DNA of 49,074 nt, taken from NCBI GenBank assembly GCA_964529005.1, contig CAZGUH010000031.1, positions 1 through 49,074 of the forward strand. Direction: 5' to 3'. Origin of the DNA: CAZGUH01 sp964529005 (GTDB lineage Bacteria; Actinomycetota; Acidimicrobiia; Acidimicrobiales; Ilumatobacteraceae). The notes under the pieces are model-generated. The model saw only the letters and a list, made by a program, of their open reading frames with translations, was not told the DNA's origin and did not search any database. Shown here in pieces: positions 25,323-33,778 of the stretch. Numbering within the stretch: the stretch's first letter is position 1; every line of letters starts with the position of its first letter. The translations under genes were made by a program, and so were the position numbers.

Positions 25323-26431
25323 TGGACACGCTGGTGGTCGGAACGCGCAAGGGCGTGGCGACGGTGCGCAAGCAGCGCGGCGAGTGGGGCCTGTACGGCA
25401 TGAGCTTCCTCGGCGACCCCGCGAGCGCGGTCCTGGCCGACCCCCGCGACGGCACGTGGTACGCGGCCCTCGGCCACGGCCACTTCGGCGTCAAGCTCCA
25501 CCGCAGCGACGACGAGGGCGCGACGTGGACGGAGATCGGGTCGCCGACCTATCCGCCCCAGCCGGAGGGCATGGTCGACGTCGAGCCCATGGGGCAGCGC
25601 CCGATCCCCTGGGCGACGCAGCTCGCCTGGGTGATCGAAGCGGGGCACCCGTCGGAGCCGGGCACGCTGTGGTGCGGCACCATCCCGGGTGGATTGTTCC
25701 GCAGCGACGACCGCGGCGACAGCTGGCGGATCGTCGAGAGCCTGTGGAACGAGCCGACGCGCTCGCAGTGGTTCGGCGGTGGATACGACTATCCCGGCGT
25801 GCACAGCATCGAGATCGACCCGCGTGACGCGCGCATGCTCAACGTCGGCATCTCGTGCGGCGGCGCGTGGCGGACGACCGACGGGGGAGAGACGTGGCAG
25901 GTGGGCACGGGAATGCGCGCCGGGTACATGCCGCCGGAGCTCGCCGAGGTGCCGCACTCGCAAGATCCGCACCGCGTCGCGCGCTGCGCCGGCGACCCCG
26001 ACGTGCTGTGGTGCCAGCACCACAGCGGCATTTTCCGCAGCGTCGACAACGGCGCGACCTGGACCGAGGTCACCGACGTCGCTCCGTCGAACTTCGGGTT
26101 CGCGGTCGCCGCCCATCCGACCGATCCCTCCACGGCCTGGTTCGTGCCCGCGGTGAAGGACGAGTGTCGCGTGCCGGTCGACGGCCGCTTGGTGATCAAC
26201 CGCACCGACGACGGCGGGCGCACGTTCCGGCAGATCGGCGCCGGCCTGCCCGACCGCGACTGCTACGACCTGGTCTACCGGCATGCGCTCGCGGTCGACG
26301 CCGGCGGCGAGGTGATCGCTCTCGGCTCGACCACCGGGTCGCTGTGGATCAGCGAGGACGGCGGCGAGACGGTGCAGGCCGTCAGCACACACCTGCCGCC
26401 GATCCTGTCGGTGCGCTTCGCGACGCGGTGA
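25322..26431 (+). CDS. Six-Asp-box beta-propeller protein (sialidase/BNR-like)
   Basis: 369 residues without a signal peptide, so probably cytoplasmic. Six Asp-box (S/T-x-D-x-G-x-T-W) motifs occur at about residues 61, 127, 184, 239, 294 and 343 (for example RSDDEGATWTEI, RSVDNGATWTEV), as expected for a six-bladed sialidase or YVTN/BNR-type propeller. The arginine triad and other residues needed for sialidase activity are not apparent. Begins inside the stop of the MoaD-like gene (TGATG), strictly coupled to it. Contains conserved His/Asp/Cys-rich loops (HSQDPHRVARCAGD, WCQHHSGIFRS) that could bind metal. Function unknown. Confidence 0.7.
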   Translation: MDTLVVGTRKGVATVRKQRGEWGLYGMSFLGDPASAVLADPRDGTWYAALGHGHFGVKLHRSDDEGATWTEIGSPTYPPQPEGMVDVEPMGQRPIPWATQLAWVIEAGHPSEPGTLWCGTIPGGLFRSDDRGDSWRIVESLWNEPTRSQWFGGGYDYPGVHSIEIDPRDARMLNVGISCGGAWRTTDGGETWQVGTGMRAGYMPPELAEVPHSQDPHRVARCAGDPDVLWCQHHSGIFRSVDNGATWTEVTDVAPSNFGFAVAAHPTDPSTAWFVPAVKDECRVPVDGRLVINRTDDGGRTFRQIGAGLPDRDCYDLVYRHALAVDAGGEVIALGSTTGSLWISEDGGETVQAVSTHLPPILSVRFATR

Positions 26432-26515
26432 CGCGCGGGTTCGCCGCCGGCGTTGGCCGGCCAAAGCCCGCCGTCGGCTTCGTCGGAGGCGCGTGGACGG
26501 CCTAGCGTTCCTCGC

Positions 26516-27454
26516 GTGTCCGCTCGCTCACGTGATCTCCCCCGCCGCTCGTGCCTCGCCATCCCCGGCTCGAGCGAGAAGATGCTCGGCAAGGGCCCGG
26601 GAATCCCGGCCGACATGGTGTTCCTCGATCTCGAGGACGCATGCGCCCCGAAGGAGAAGGAAGCCGCCCGCGGCAAGGTCGTCGACGCGATCAAGAACCT
26701 CGACTGGGGCGACCGGGTCGTGTGCGTGCGGGTCAACGACTGGTCGACGAAGTGGACCGCCTACGACATCCTGGAAGTCGTCGGCGGCGCCGGTGAGCGC
26801 CTCGACGAAATCATGGTGCCGAAGGTCGAGTCGGCGGCCCAGATCCAGGCGACCGACATGCTGCTGCGCCAGGTCGAGATCGCTGCCGGCCTCCCGGTTG
26901 GCCACATCGGCATCGAAGCGCAGATCGAGACGACCCGAGGCCTGATCAACGTCGAGGAGATCTGCGCGGCGAGCCCGCGGCTGGAGACGATCATCTTCGG
27001 CCCCGCGGACTTCGCCGCCAGCATGGAGATGCCGGTGCTCACCGGCGGCGTGCAGATCCCCGACTACCCGGGCGATCACTTCCACTACGTCTTCAGCAAG
27101 ATCCTGATGGCCGGCCGGGCGAACGGTCTCCAGGTGATCGACGGTCCGTACCTCTACATCCGCGACGCCGACGGCTTCCGTGACTACTGCAAGCGCACGC
27201 GCACGCTCGGCTACGACGGCAAGTGGGCGCTGCACCCCGATCAGGTCGGCATCCTCAACGAGGTGTTCTCGCCGACGCAGGAGCAGTTCGATCGCGCGTG
27301 GGCGATCCTCGACGCCTACGGCGAGGCGACCGAGGGCGAAGGCAAGGGCGCGGTGATGTTCGGTGACGAGATGATCGACGAGGCGAGCCGCAAGATGGCG
27401 CTCAAGTTCATCTCGCGCGGCGAGCGCGCCGGACTCCAGCGCACGGCCGGCTGA
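26516..27454 (+). CDS. mcl: Malyl-CoA/beta-methylmalyl-CoA lyase (HpcH/HpaI, CitE-like)
   Basis: 312 residues from the GTG at 26516 (VSARSRDLPRRSCLAIPGSS). CitE-family marks: CLAIPGSSEKML, DLEDACAPKEKEAAR, metal ligands Glu138 (GIEAQIETTRG) and Asp165 (FGPADFAAS), and the C-terminal GDEMIDEASRKMALKF of the actinobacterial lyase found with ethylmalonyl-CoA pathway genes. It would cleave beta-methylmalyl-CoA to glyoxylate and propionyl-CoA, and condense or cleave malyl-CoA. Methylsuccinyl-CoA dehydrogenase and mesaconyl-CoA hydratase lie within 6 kb, supporting the assignment. The next gene starts 14 bp later. Confidence 0.82.
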   Translation: MSARSRDLPRRSCLAIPGSSEKMLGKGPGIPADMVFLDLEDACAPKEKEAARGKVVDAIKNLDWGDRVVCVRVNDWSTKWTAYDILEVVGGAGERLDEIMVPKVESAAQIQATDMLLRQVEIAAGLPVGHIGIEAQIETTRGLINVEEICAASPRLETIIFGPADFAASMEMPVLTGGVQIPDYPGDHFHYVFSKILMAGRANGLQVIDGPYLYIRDADGFRDYCKRTRTLGYDGKWALHPDQVGILNEVFSPTQEQFDRAWAILDAYGEATEGEGKGAVMFGDEMIDEASRKMALKFISRGERAGLQRTAG

Positions 27455-27467
27455 GGCAGGCGCCGGG

Positions 27468-28151
27468 GTGGCTCGGTTCGACGCGTTCCTCTTCGACGCC
27501 GGAGGGGTCTTCGTCCTGCCCGACCCCACCGTGCTCGGCCCGCTGCTGTCGTTCTACGGCGGCGACCCCTCTATCGAACGGCACCGGCGGGCGCACTACG
27601 CGGGCATGGCGGCCAAGTCGGCGCACAACTCGGCCGAGACCGACTGGAGCGCGTACAACCTGGCCTACGTCCGCTCGGTCGGCGTGCGCTCGCCTGCCGA
27701 GGAGGAAGCGGCGCTCGTGCTCGGGCGCTCGCGCAGCGCGTACCTGTGGCGGTGGCCGATCCCCGAAAGCCTCACCGCGCTCGTCAAGCTGCACGAGATG
27801 GGCGCCGCGATCGGCGTGGTCTCCAACGCCAGCGGTCAGATCGAGCAGATCCTCCGGGCGGCCGGCGTGTGCCACGTCGGCGACGGCGAGCACACCCCGG
27901 TGCGGGTGATCATCGACAGCCACGTCGTCGGGGTCGCCAAGCCGGATCCGCAGATCTTCGAGCACGCGCTCGAGCACTTCGCCGGGGTCGAGCGGTCGCG
28001 TGTCGCCTACGTCGGCGACAGCGTGATCATGGACGTCGTCGGAGCTCGTGCCGCCGGCTTGCACCCGATCCTCCTCGACCCGTACGGGGACCACGACGGC
28101 GCCGACTTCGATCGCATCACCGAGCTCGGAGATCTCCTCCAATGGGCGTGA
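27468..28151 (+). CDS. HAD-superfamily hydrolase
   Basis: 227 residues, GTG start. Motif I is LFDAGGVF, with the nucleophile Asp and a Gly in place of the second Asp, as in many subfamily IA members. Motif II is VVSNAS, motif III the KPDPQIFEHAL lysine and motif IV VGDSVIMDVVGARAAG. A small helical cap lies between about residues 20 and 95. Substrate unknown. It follows the glyoxylate-forming lyase closely, so a phosphoglycolate-type role is possible but not shown. The stop overlaps the methyltransferase start. Confidence 0.75.
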   Translation: MARFDAFLFDAGGVFVLPDPTVLGPLLSFYGGDPSIERHRRAHYAGMAAKSAHNSAETDWSAYNLAYVRSVGVRSPAEEEAALVLGRSRSAYLWRWPIPESLTALVKLHEMGAAIGVVSNASGQIEQILRAAGVCHVGDGEHTPVRVIIDSHVVGVAKPDPQIFEHALEHFAGVERSRVAYVGDSVIMDVVGARAAGLHPILLDPYGDHDGADFDRITELGDLLQWA

Positions 28152-28753
28152 CGCGCGGCCAGAAACCGGGCGCCCAGGTGAGCCCGCAGTGGGCGTCGTG
28201 GCGGCTGATGACCGACCTCGACGAATACGCGACGCGCTGGGATCGGCTGGCCGCCAGCGGCACGTCGGTGCACGGCGAGGCGGACTTCATCGAGAGCTTG
28301 GGCCCGCGGTCGGTGCTCGACGCGGGGTGCGGCACGGGCCGCGTCGCCATCGAGCTCGATCGGCGGGGCATCGACGTCGTCGGGGTCGACCTCGACGACG
28401 ACATGTTGCAGCTGGCCCGCGATCGAGCGCCGGCGATCGCCTGGGTGCACGCCGACCTCGCGACGGTGCGCCTCGGCCGCACGTTCGACGTGGTCGCGAT
28501 GCCGGGCAACGTGATGCTGTTCTGTCGAGCGTCCGACCGATCGCCGATCATCGCCTCGATGGCCGAGCACCTCGCCGCCGGCGGCCTTCTCGTCGCCGGG
28601 TTCACGCTCGGGTCCAGCCGCGACGCGATCACCCTCGAGCAGTACGACGAGGCGTGCGACGCAGCCGAGCTGGAGTTGATCGAGCGGTGGGGCGGATGGG
28701 ACCGCTCGCCGCCGGTCGACGACTACGCGGTCAGCGTGCACCGCCGTCGGTGA
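28142..28753 (+). CDS. Class I SAM-dependent methyltransferase
   Basis: 203 residues from the ATG at 28142, which overlaps the HAD gene end; an ATG at 28208 (MTDLDEYATRWDRL) is equally plausible and gives 181 residues. Motif I is VLDAGCGTGRVA, followed by an acidic VVGVDLDDDML strand end for SAM ribose binding, WVHADLA, and FDVVAMPGNVMLF. Small-molecule or protein target unknown. The 3' end overlaps the convergent acyl-CoA dehydrogenase gene by 23 bp. Confidence 0.75.
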   Translation: MGVTRGQKPGAQVSPQWASWRLMTDLDEYATRWDRLAASGTSVHGEADFIESLGPRSVLDAGCGTGRVAIELDRRGIDVVGVDLDDDMLQLARDRAPAIAWVHADLATVRLGRTFDVVAMPGNVMLFCRASDRSPIIASMAEHLAAGGLLVAGFTLGSSRDAITLEQYDEACDAAELELIERWGGWDRSPPVDDYAVSVHRRR

Positions 28754-30338
28754 GACGGCGGGCGATCACCTTCAAGCACAGCGTCTCGTCGGCTCCCTCG
28801 AAGATCGACAGCACGCGGGCGTCGACGTAGTAGCGGCTGACCGGGTACTCCTCGGCGTAGCCGTAGCCGCCGTGGATCTGCATCGCTTCGCGCGTCACCC
28901 ACTCGGCGGCTTTGCACACGTAGGCCTTCACCATGCTCGCCTCGACCGCGCCCTCGCCCTTGGCCATCATCCGGGCGACGGCATACGCGAACTGCCGCCC
29001 AGCCTGGATCAACATCGCCATCCGGGCGAGCTTGACCTGCGTCAGCTGGTAGTCGGCGACCGGCTTGCCGAAGACGGCTCGCTCGCCCGAATACGCCACG
29101 GCCGCCTCGTAGGCCGCCTGCATCACCCCGAGCGCCCGCGCCGCGGTCTGGAGCCGACCGTTCTCGAACCCCTCCATCTGGAAGTAGAAGCCGCGGCCGC
29201 GGCCTGCCTCGCCGCCGATCAGGTTCTCCGCGGGCACCCACCAGCTGTCGAGCGCGATCTCGTAGCTGTGCATCCCGCGGTAGCCGATCGTGTCGATCGG
29301 GCGGCCTTCCATCAGCCCGGCGCTGCCGTCGGGGCGCGCCGGCTGGGTGAACGCGAAGCCGTGGCCGTCGCCGCGCGGCTTGGGGACGATGAACACGCTG
29401 AGACCGCGGTGGCCGACCGCGTCCGGTTCGGTGCGGGCGAGCAGCATCAGCACGTCGGCGCGCGCTGCGAACGTGCACCACGTCTTCACGCCGTTGATGA
29501 CGTACCCGGGGGCGCCGTCAGGGCCCGGCGCAGGCGTGGCGGTGACGCGGACGCTCGCCACGTCGCTGCCGAAGTCGGGCTCGGTGACCGCCACGGCCAC
29601 CATTGCCTCGGCGGTGGCCAGCTTCGGGAGCCACTCGTGCTTCTGCTCTTCGGTGCCTCCCTTGACCAGCGCCCGGGTGAGGATCTCGGGCCGTGTGATC
29701 AGCGAGCCGCCGATCCCGAGCGACGCCCGCGAGAGCTCCTCCGTGGCGACCACCATGCCGAGGTATTCGCCATCGCCGCCTTCGTTGTAGCCGCCGTACT
29801 CGGCGGGCACGCTGAGGCCGAACGCGCCGAGCTCGGCCAATCCGGCGATCACGTCCTCGGGAACGTCGGCGTTGTGGCGGTGCACGTGCTCGGCCTGCGG
29901 CGCGATCACCTTGTCGGCGAACGCGCGGAACGTGTCCTGGACCATCTCGAAATCGGGGTCCAAGTGGCGCGGCCCTGGCTCGTGAGCCAGCGCAGCGAGG
30001 AATTGTGGCTCGCGGTAGGTCGTGAGGAACTCCGCGGCCGGCCAGAACGCATCGGCGGCGGCGGCCCACAGCGCCTCGCGGCCGGCGATCTTGCAGGCGA
30101 TGTCGTGCACGACGTCGGCGACGAACGCGCACGTGAGCCGGCCCTCGACGTCGCCCTGTGCGCCGTAGTCGAGCATCGCGCGGGCTGTCGCGACGCCCGA
30201 GGCGGCGTGTGCCAGGTCGTAGCCGAGCACCTGGTTCGCGTCCGGGCCGCCCAGTTCGGCGAGGCGGCGCGCTGCAGTGCTGACGACCTGGTCAGCGAGG
30301 TCGAGCACGGACGACGCGGCGGCGAGATCGGCGGTCAT
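28731..30338 (-). CDS. mcd: Methylsuccinyl-CoA dehydrogenase-type acyl-CoA dehydrogenase
   Basis: 535 residues, about 150 longer than ordinary acyl-CoA dehydrogenases; the extra N-terminal helical domain (LGYDLAHAASGVATARAMLD to about residue 130) is the mark of methylsuccinyl-CoA dehydrogenase. The ACAD core follows: FGLSVPAEYGGYNEGGDGEY, VAVTEPDFGSDVASVRVTA, GVKTWCTFAARADV and, at the end, IHGGYGYAEEYPVSRYYVDA and SIFEGADE. It oxidises methylsuccinyl-CoA to mesaconyl-C1-CoA with FAD. ATG at 30338 (MTADLAAASS). Divergent from the LOG gene; the 96-bp gap has an AT-rich GGAAATT...AATTCC dyad near 30372-30397 that may be an operator. Confidence 0.82.
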   Translation of the reverse strand: MTADLAAASSVLDLADQVVSTAARRLAELGGPDANQVLGYDLAHAASGVATARAMLDYGAQGDVEGRLTCAFVADVVHDIACKIAGREALWAAAADAFWPAAEFLTTYREPQFLAALAHEPGPRHLDPDFEMVQDTFRAFADKVIAPQAEHVHRHNADVPEDVIAGLAELGAFGLSVPAEYGGYNEGGDGEYLGMVVATEELSRASLGIGGSLITRPEILTRALVKGGTEEQKHEWLPKLATAEAMVAVAVTEPDFGSDVASVRVTATPAPGPDGAPGYVINGVKTWCTFAARADVLMLLARTEPDAVGHRGLSVFIVPKPRGDGHGFAFTQPARPDGSAGLMEGRPIDTIGYRGMHSYEIALDSWWVPAENLIGGEAGRGRGFYFQMEGFENGRLQTAARALGVMQAAYEAAVAYSGERAVFGKPVADYQLTQVKLARMAMLIQAGRQFAYAVARMMAKGEGAVEASMVKAYVCKAAEWVTREAMQIHGGYGYAEEYPVSRYYVDARVLSIFEGADETLCLKVIARRLTDGGAR

Positions 30339-30434
30339 CCTGCGAAAGCTACCGACGGGTGTCCGGAGCCCGGAAATTTTGTACGGCCAATTCCGAGGCG
30401 AACGCGTCGTCGCCGATCCAATACCGTGGCTCGA

Positions 30435-31025
30435 ATGGTGGAACCACGGCGCCTCTGCGTGTACTGCGGCTCGAACGTGGGGGCATCGGACGCGTACGTC
30501 GCCAGCGCCCGCCAGCTCGGCGCGGCGATGGCCCGGCGTGGCATCGGCCTCGTGTACGGCGGTGGCCGGGTGGGCCTGATGGGAGCCGTCGCCGATGCGG
30601 TGCTCGACGGCGGCGGCGAGGTCACCGGCGTGATCCCGGAGCATCTCGTGCGGGCCGAGATCGCCCACGAGGGCCTCAGCGCGCTGGAGGTCGTCGGGTC
30701 GATGCACGAACGAAAGGCGCGCATGGCGCAGCTCGCCACGGGGTTCGTCGGCCTGCCGGGCGGCTTCGGCACGTTCGACGAGCTCGTCGAGATGCTGACC
30801 TGGAACCAGCTCGGGCTGCTCGCCAAGCCGGTCGTGCTGCTGGACGTCGACGGGTTCTTCCAGCCCCTGTTCGCGATGTTCGATCAGGCGGTGGCGTCGG
30901 GATTCGTGCGCCAGGCGCACCGCATGTTGGCGCAGCGTGCGGTCACCGTCGACGAGGCGATCGCGCTCGCGACCGGCCCGGTGCCCGACACGCCGCACAA
31001 GTGGCTCGACAGAGATCCAGCCTGA
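30435..31025 (+). CDS. LOG-family protein (TIGR00730)
   Basis: 196 residues. Rossmann-like lysine-decarboxylase-type family of cytokinin-nucleotide phosphoribohydrolases. Marks: YCGSNVGA at the N-terminus, LVYGGGRVGLMGAVADA, MHERKARM with Arg93 and Lys94, and the PGGFGTFDE motif (108-116). In bacteria these release free base from nucleoside 5'-monophosphates or have unknown nucleotide targets. ATG at 30435. An isolated gene followed by the flippase-like protein 50 bp later. Confidence 0.85.
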   Translation: MVEPRRLCVYCGSNVGASDAYVASARQLGAAMARRGIGLVYGGGRVGLMGAVADAVLDGGGEVTGVIPEHLVRAEIAHEGLSALEVVGSMHERKARMAQLATGFVGLPGGFGTFDELVEMLTWNQLGLLAKPVVLLDVDGFFQPLFAMFDQAVASGFVRQAHRMLAQRAVTVDEAIALATGPVPDTPHKWLDRDPA

Positions 31026-31074
31026 GATCCGGACGTTCCGCCGCGATGGGCGCTCGTTCGGCTAGCAAGGAGGG

Positions 31075-32322
31075 GTGGCCGCGCGCGAGCCGAGGACCAA
31101 CGATCTGACGCCTGACGGTGTCGCGCGTCCCGACGCCGAGCCACGCAAGCGCCGGCCGGTGCGGTTTTCGCTGCAATTGCTGGCGTTTGCCGCGATCGTC
31201 TACTTCTTCGTCCTGCCGCTGATCCCGGGGTTCCGCAAGTCGGCGCACGAGCTGCGCCAGGTCAATCCCGTGCTGCTCGTGTCAGGGCTGGTGCTCGAGT
31301 TGGCCGCGCTGTTCGCGTACTCGCTCCTCACCCGCGCTGCCCTCGGCGAGCCGGGCCACACGCTGTCGTCGTGGCGGATGTTCCGCATCCAGATGTCGAC
31401 GCGCGCGCTCTCGATCGTGCCCGGCGGCAATGCGGCCGGCAATGCGCTCGGCTACCGGTTGCTCACGCTGTCGGGCGTGCCCGGGCCCGACGCCGGGTTC
31501 GCCCTCGCCACAGCCGGCCTCGGCTCGGCCGTCGTGCTGAACATGATCCTGTGGCTCGGCCTGATCATCTCCGTGCCGATCCGTGGCGTGAACCGCTATT
31601 ACGGCATCGCCGCGGTCGTCGGGATCATCATCATGGGCGTCGCCGCGGCGCTGGTCTTCGGCTTGATGGAAGGGCAGGGCCGAGCGGAGCGGGCCATCCG
31701 GTGGATCGCCCGCAAGCTGCACCTCGACGAGGACCGCACCGGTGAGGTGGTGCGACACATCGGCGGTCGCCTGGAGGAGCTGGCTGAGGACCGCCAGCTG
31801 CTGCGGCGGGTCGTGGGTTGGGCGATGGCGAACTGGCTGCTCGACGCCGCGGCGCTGTGGGTCTTCTTGCGCGCCTTCGGCGAGACACCGCCGATCGACG
31901 GGGTGCTCGTCGCGTTCGGACTCGTCAACGTGCTGTCGGTGGTTCCGATCACGCCGGGCGGGTTGGGTGTCGCCGAGACGGCCTACATCTCGCTGTTCCT
32001 CGGATACGGGCTCAGCCGCGCCACCGCGACCCTCGGCGTCGGGGCGTACCGGCTGGCGCAGCTGTGGATCCCGATCCTGATCGGCGGCGTCCTGTACCTC
32101 TCGCTGCGTGCCGGGCCGTGGAGCATCGAGCGCCGCGAGCGCCTGAAGCGCTTGCGCGACATCGCCGAGGAGGAGGCCGCGAAGGGGGAGAGCGCGTACG
32201 AGTTCGGCGTGCGCTACGGCAGCCGGCGCGACGATACGGGCTCGTACATCCGGCGCTCGCAAGCCGCCGCGGCGTCGCCCGCCGGCGACGGCGACATCGC
32301 CCGCGAGATCGACCCGGGATGA
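31075..32322 (+). CDS. Lysylphosphatidylglycerol synthase TM-region family protein
   Basis: 415 residues, GTG start. After a basic 30-residue cytoplasmic N-terminus there are about eight membrane helices. Family marks are the AALFAYSLLTRAAL helix, SIVPGGNAAGNALGYRLL (the conserved PGG segment), and VVPITPGGLGVAETAYISLFLGYG near the end. This UPF0104/YbhN-type membrane domain occurs alone or fused to MprF synthases; alone it probably moves lipid-linked substrates. The C-terminal tail is charged and disordered. No glycosyltransferase partner nearby. Confidence 0.8.
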   Translation: MAAREPRTNDLTPDGVARPDAEPRKRRPVRFSLQLLAFAAIVYFFVLPLIPGFRKSAHELRQVNPVLLVSGLVLELAALFAYSLLTRAALGEPGHTLSSWRMFRIQMSTRALSIVPGGNAAGNALGYRLLTLSGVPGPDAGFALATAGLGSAVVLNMILWLGLIISVPIRGVNRYYGIAAVVGIIIMGVAAALVFGLMEGQGRAERAIRWIARKLHLDEDRTGEVVRHIGGRLEELAEDRQLLRRVVGWAMANWLLDAAALWVFLRAFGETPPIDGVLVAFGLVNVLSVVPITPGGLGVAETAYISLFLGYGLSRATATLGVGAYRLAQLWIPILIGGVLYLSLRAGPWSIERRERLKRLRDIAEEEAAKGESAYEFGVRYGSRRDDTGSYIRRSQAAAASPAGDGDIAREIDPG

Positions 32323-32381
32323 TCGTGGCTGCGCCCGCGATCTGATCCGCGACGGTCGGCGCGCGGTACCGTCAGCTCCCG

Positions 32382-32897
32382 ATGACCACGCATGAACGCC
32401 CGTTTGGCCGCTGTCTCGAGGACTTCGTCGTCGGTGACGTGTACCGGCACTGGCCCGGCAAGACGATCACCGAGTACGACGATCACCTCTTCTGCATGAT
32501 CACGATGAACCACCACCCGTTGCACACCAACGACTGGTTCGCCAGCGAGAGCGTGCAGGGTCGCAACGTCGTCGTCGGCAACCTCGTGTACTCGCTGGTG
32601 CTCGGCATGAGCGTGCCCGACGTCAGCGGCGCGGCGATCGCCAACCTCGAGGTCGAGACGCTCCAGCACAAGTTCCCCACGTTCCACGGCGACACGATCC
32701 ACGCCGAGACGCGTGTGCTCGCCGTGCAGGAATCGTCGAGCAAGCCGGATCGCGGTGTCGTCACCGTCGAGACCAAGGGCTTCAACCAGGACGGCAAGGA
32801 GGTCTGCTACTTCCGTCGCCGTGTGATGGTGTGGAAGCGCGACGCGCTGCCCAGCCGGCGGCGGCCGTACGACGGCCTCGACGTCTGGGGCAGTTGA
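32382..32897 (+). CDS. mch: Mesaconyl-CoA hydratase-type MaoC protein
   Basis: 171 residues. Single hotdog MaoC domain: GDVYRHWPGKTITEYDDHLF, then MNHHPLHTNDWF (catalytic-region Asn and His), NVVVGNLVYSLVLGMSVPDVSG, and FPTFHGDTIHAETRVL. This form is the one found with malyl-CoA lyase and methylsuccinyl-CoA dehydrogenase in actinobacterial ethylmalonyl-CoA pathway clusters, so it most likely hydrates mesaconyl-C1-CoA to beta-methylmalyl-CoA. Stop codon overlaps the possible TTG start of mutY (TTGA). Confidence 0.82.
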   Translation: MTTHERPFGRCLEDFVVGDVYRHWPGKTITEYDDHLFCMITMNHHPLHTNDWFASESVQGRNVVVGNLVYSLVLGMSVPDVSGAAIANLEVETLQHKFPTFHGDTIHAETRVLAVQESSSKPDRGVVTVETKGFNQDGKEVCYFRRRVMVWKRDALPSRRRPYDGLDVWGS

Positions 32898-33760
32898 CGG
32901 GCAGCGCCGCCCTGGCGGACGGCGCGGCCGCGGCGGTGCTCGACTGGGGCATGCCGCGGCTGCGCGACCTGCCCTGGCGGCGCACGCGCGACCCGTGGGC
33001 GGTGCTGGTCAGCGAAGTGATGCTGCAGCAGACGTCGGTCGGGCGGGTGCAGCTCCGGTGGGCCGAGTTCCTGGAGCGCTTTCCCGATCCGACCGCGTGC
33101 GCGGCGGCCAGCTTGGGTGACGTCCTGCGTGCGTGGCAGGGGCTCGGCTACCCGCGCCGGGCCCGCGACCTGCACGCCGCAGCGCGTGCGATGGTCGAGC
33201 GCCACGGCGGCGCCGTGCCGTCGTCGCTCGACGAGCTGCGCGCGCTGGCGGGCATCGGTCCGTACACCGCACGAGCGGTGCAGTGCTTCGCGTTCGAAGT
33301 CGACGCCGCGGTCGTCGACGTCAACATCGGGCGCGTGCTCAGCCGCGTCGCAGGGCGGCGGCTGCCGGCACGAGAGGCGCAGGACGCCGCGGACCGATCG
33401 CTCGTCGCCGGCGCCGCGTGGGCGTGGAACCAAGCGCTGATGGACCTCGGGGCGACGGTGTGCCGGAGCCGGTCACCGCGCTGTGGCGAGTGTCCGGTGC
33501 GCCCGTGGTGCGCGTGGAACGCCGATCCGGCGATGCCCGATCCGGCGGCCCCTGCGACGCGCCAGGCGCGCTTCGACGGGAGCGACCGTCAAGCCCGCGG
33601 GTGCCTGATGCGCGCTGCCGGCCGCGGTCCGATCGACACAGCGGACCTCGGCGACGCCAGCGGACTCCACGACGACGTCGCTCGGGCCCGGCGCCTCGCC
33701 GACGCCCTCGTGGCCGACGGCCTGCTCGTCACGGACGGCGCGGTGTTCCGCCTTCCGTAG
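32894..33760 (+). CDS. mutY: A/G-specific adenine DNA glycosylase MutY
   Basis: 288 residues if the TTG at 32894 is used (numbering below); a GTG at 32936 would start the protein 14 residues later. Removes adenine opposite 8-oxoguanine. Active-site segment LVSEVMLQQTSVGRV with Glu41, helix-hairpin-helix LAGIGPYTARAV, catalytic Asp142 in VVDVNIGRVLSR, and the [4Fe-4S] loop C190-x6-C197-x2-C200-x5-C206. The C-terminal NUDIX-like 8-oxoG recognition domain is replaced by a short winged-helix-like region (FDGSDRQARGCLMRAA), as is common in actinobacterial MutY. Confidence 0.9.
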   Translation: MTGSAALADGAAAAVLDWGMPRLRDLPWRRTRDPWAVLVSEVMLQQTSVGRVQLRWAEFLERFPDPTACAAASLGDVLRAWQGLGYPRRARDLHAAARAMVERHGGAVPSSLDELRALAGIGPYTARAVQCFAFEVDAAVVDVNIGRVLSRVAGRRLPAREAQDAADRSLVAGAAWAWNQALMDLGATVCRSRSPRCGECPVRPWCAWNADPAMPDPAAPATRQARFDGSDRQARGCLMRAAGRGPIDTADLGDASGLHDDVARARRLADALVADGLLVTDGAVFRLP

Positions 33761-33778
33761 CGAGCCGCCCGGCGGCTG

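Noticed and set aside
25322..26431. Asp-box protein considered as an active secreted sialidase
   Set aside because: No signal peptide and no visible arginine triad; Asp-boxes alone only indicate the propeller fold.
28872..30400. Long plus-strand frame that runs opposite mcd and into the LOG gene
   Set aside because: Only the part from 30435 matches a family; the rest is antisense to the acyl-CoA dehydrogenase.
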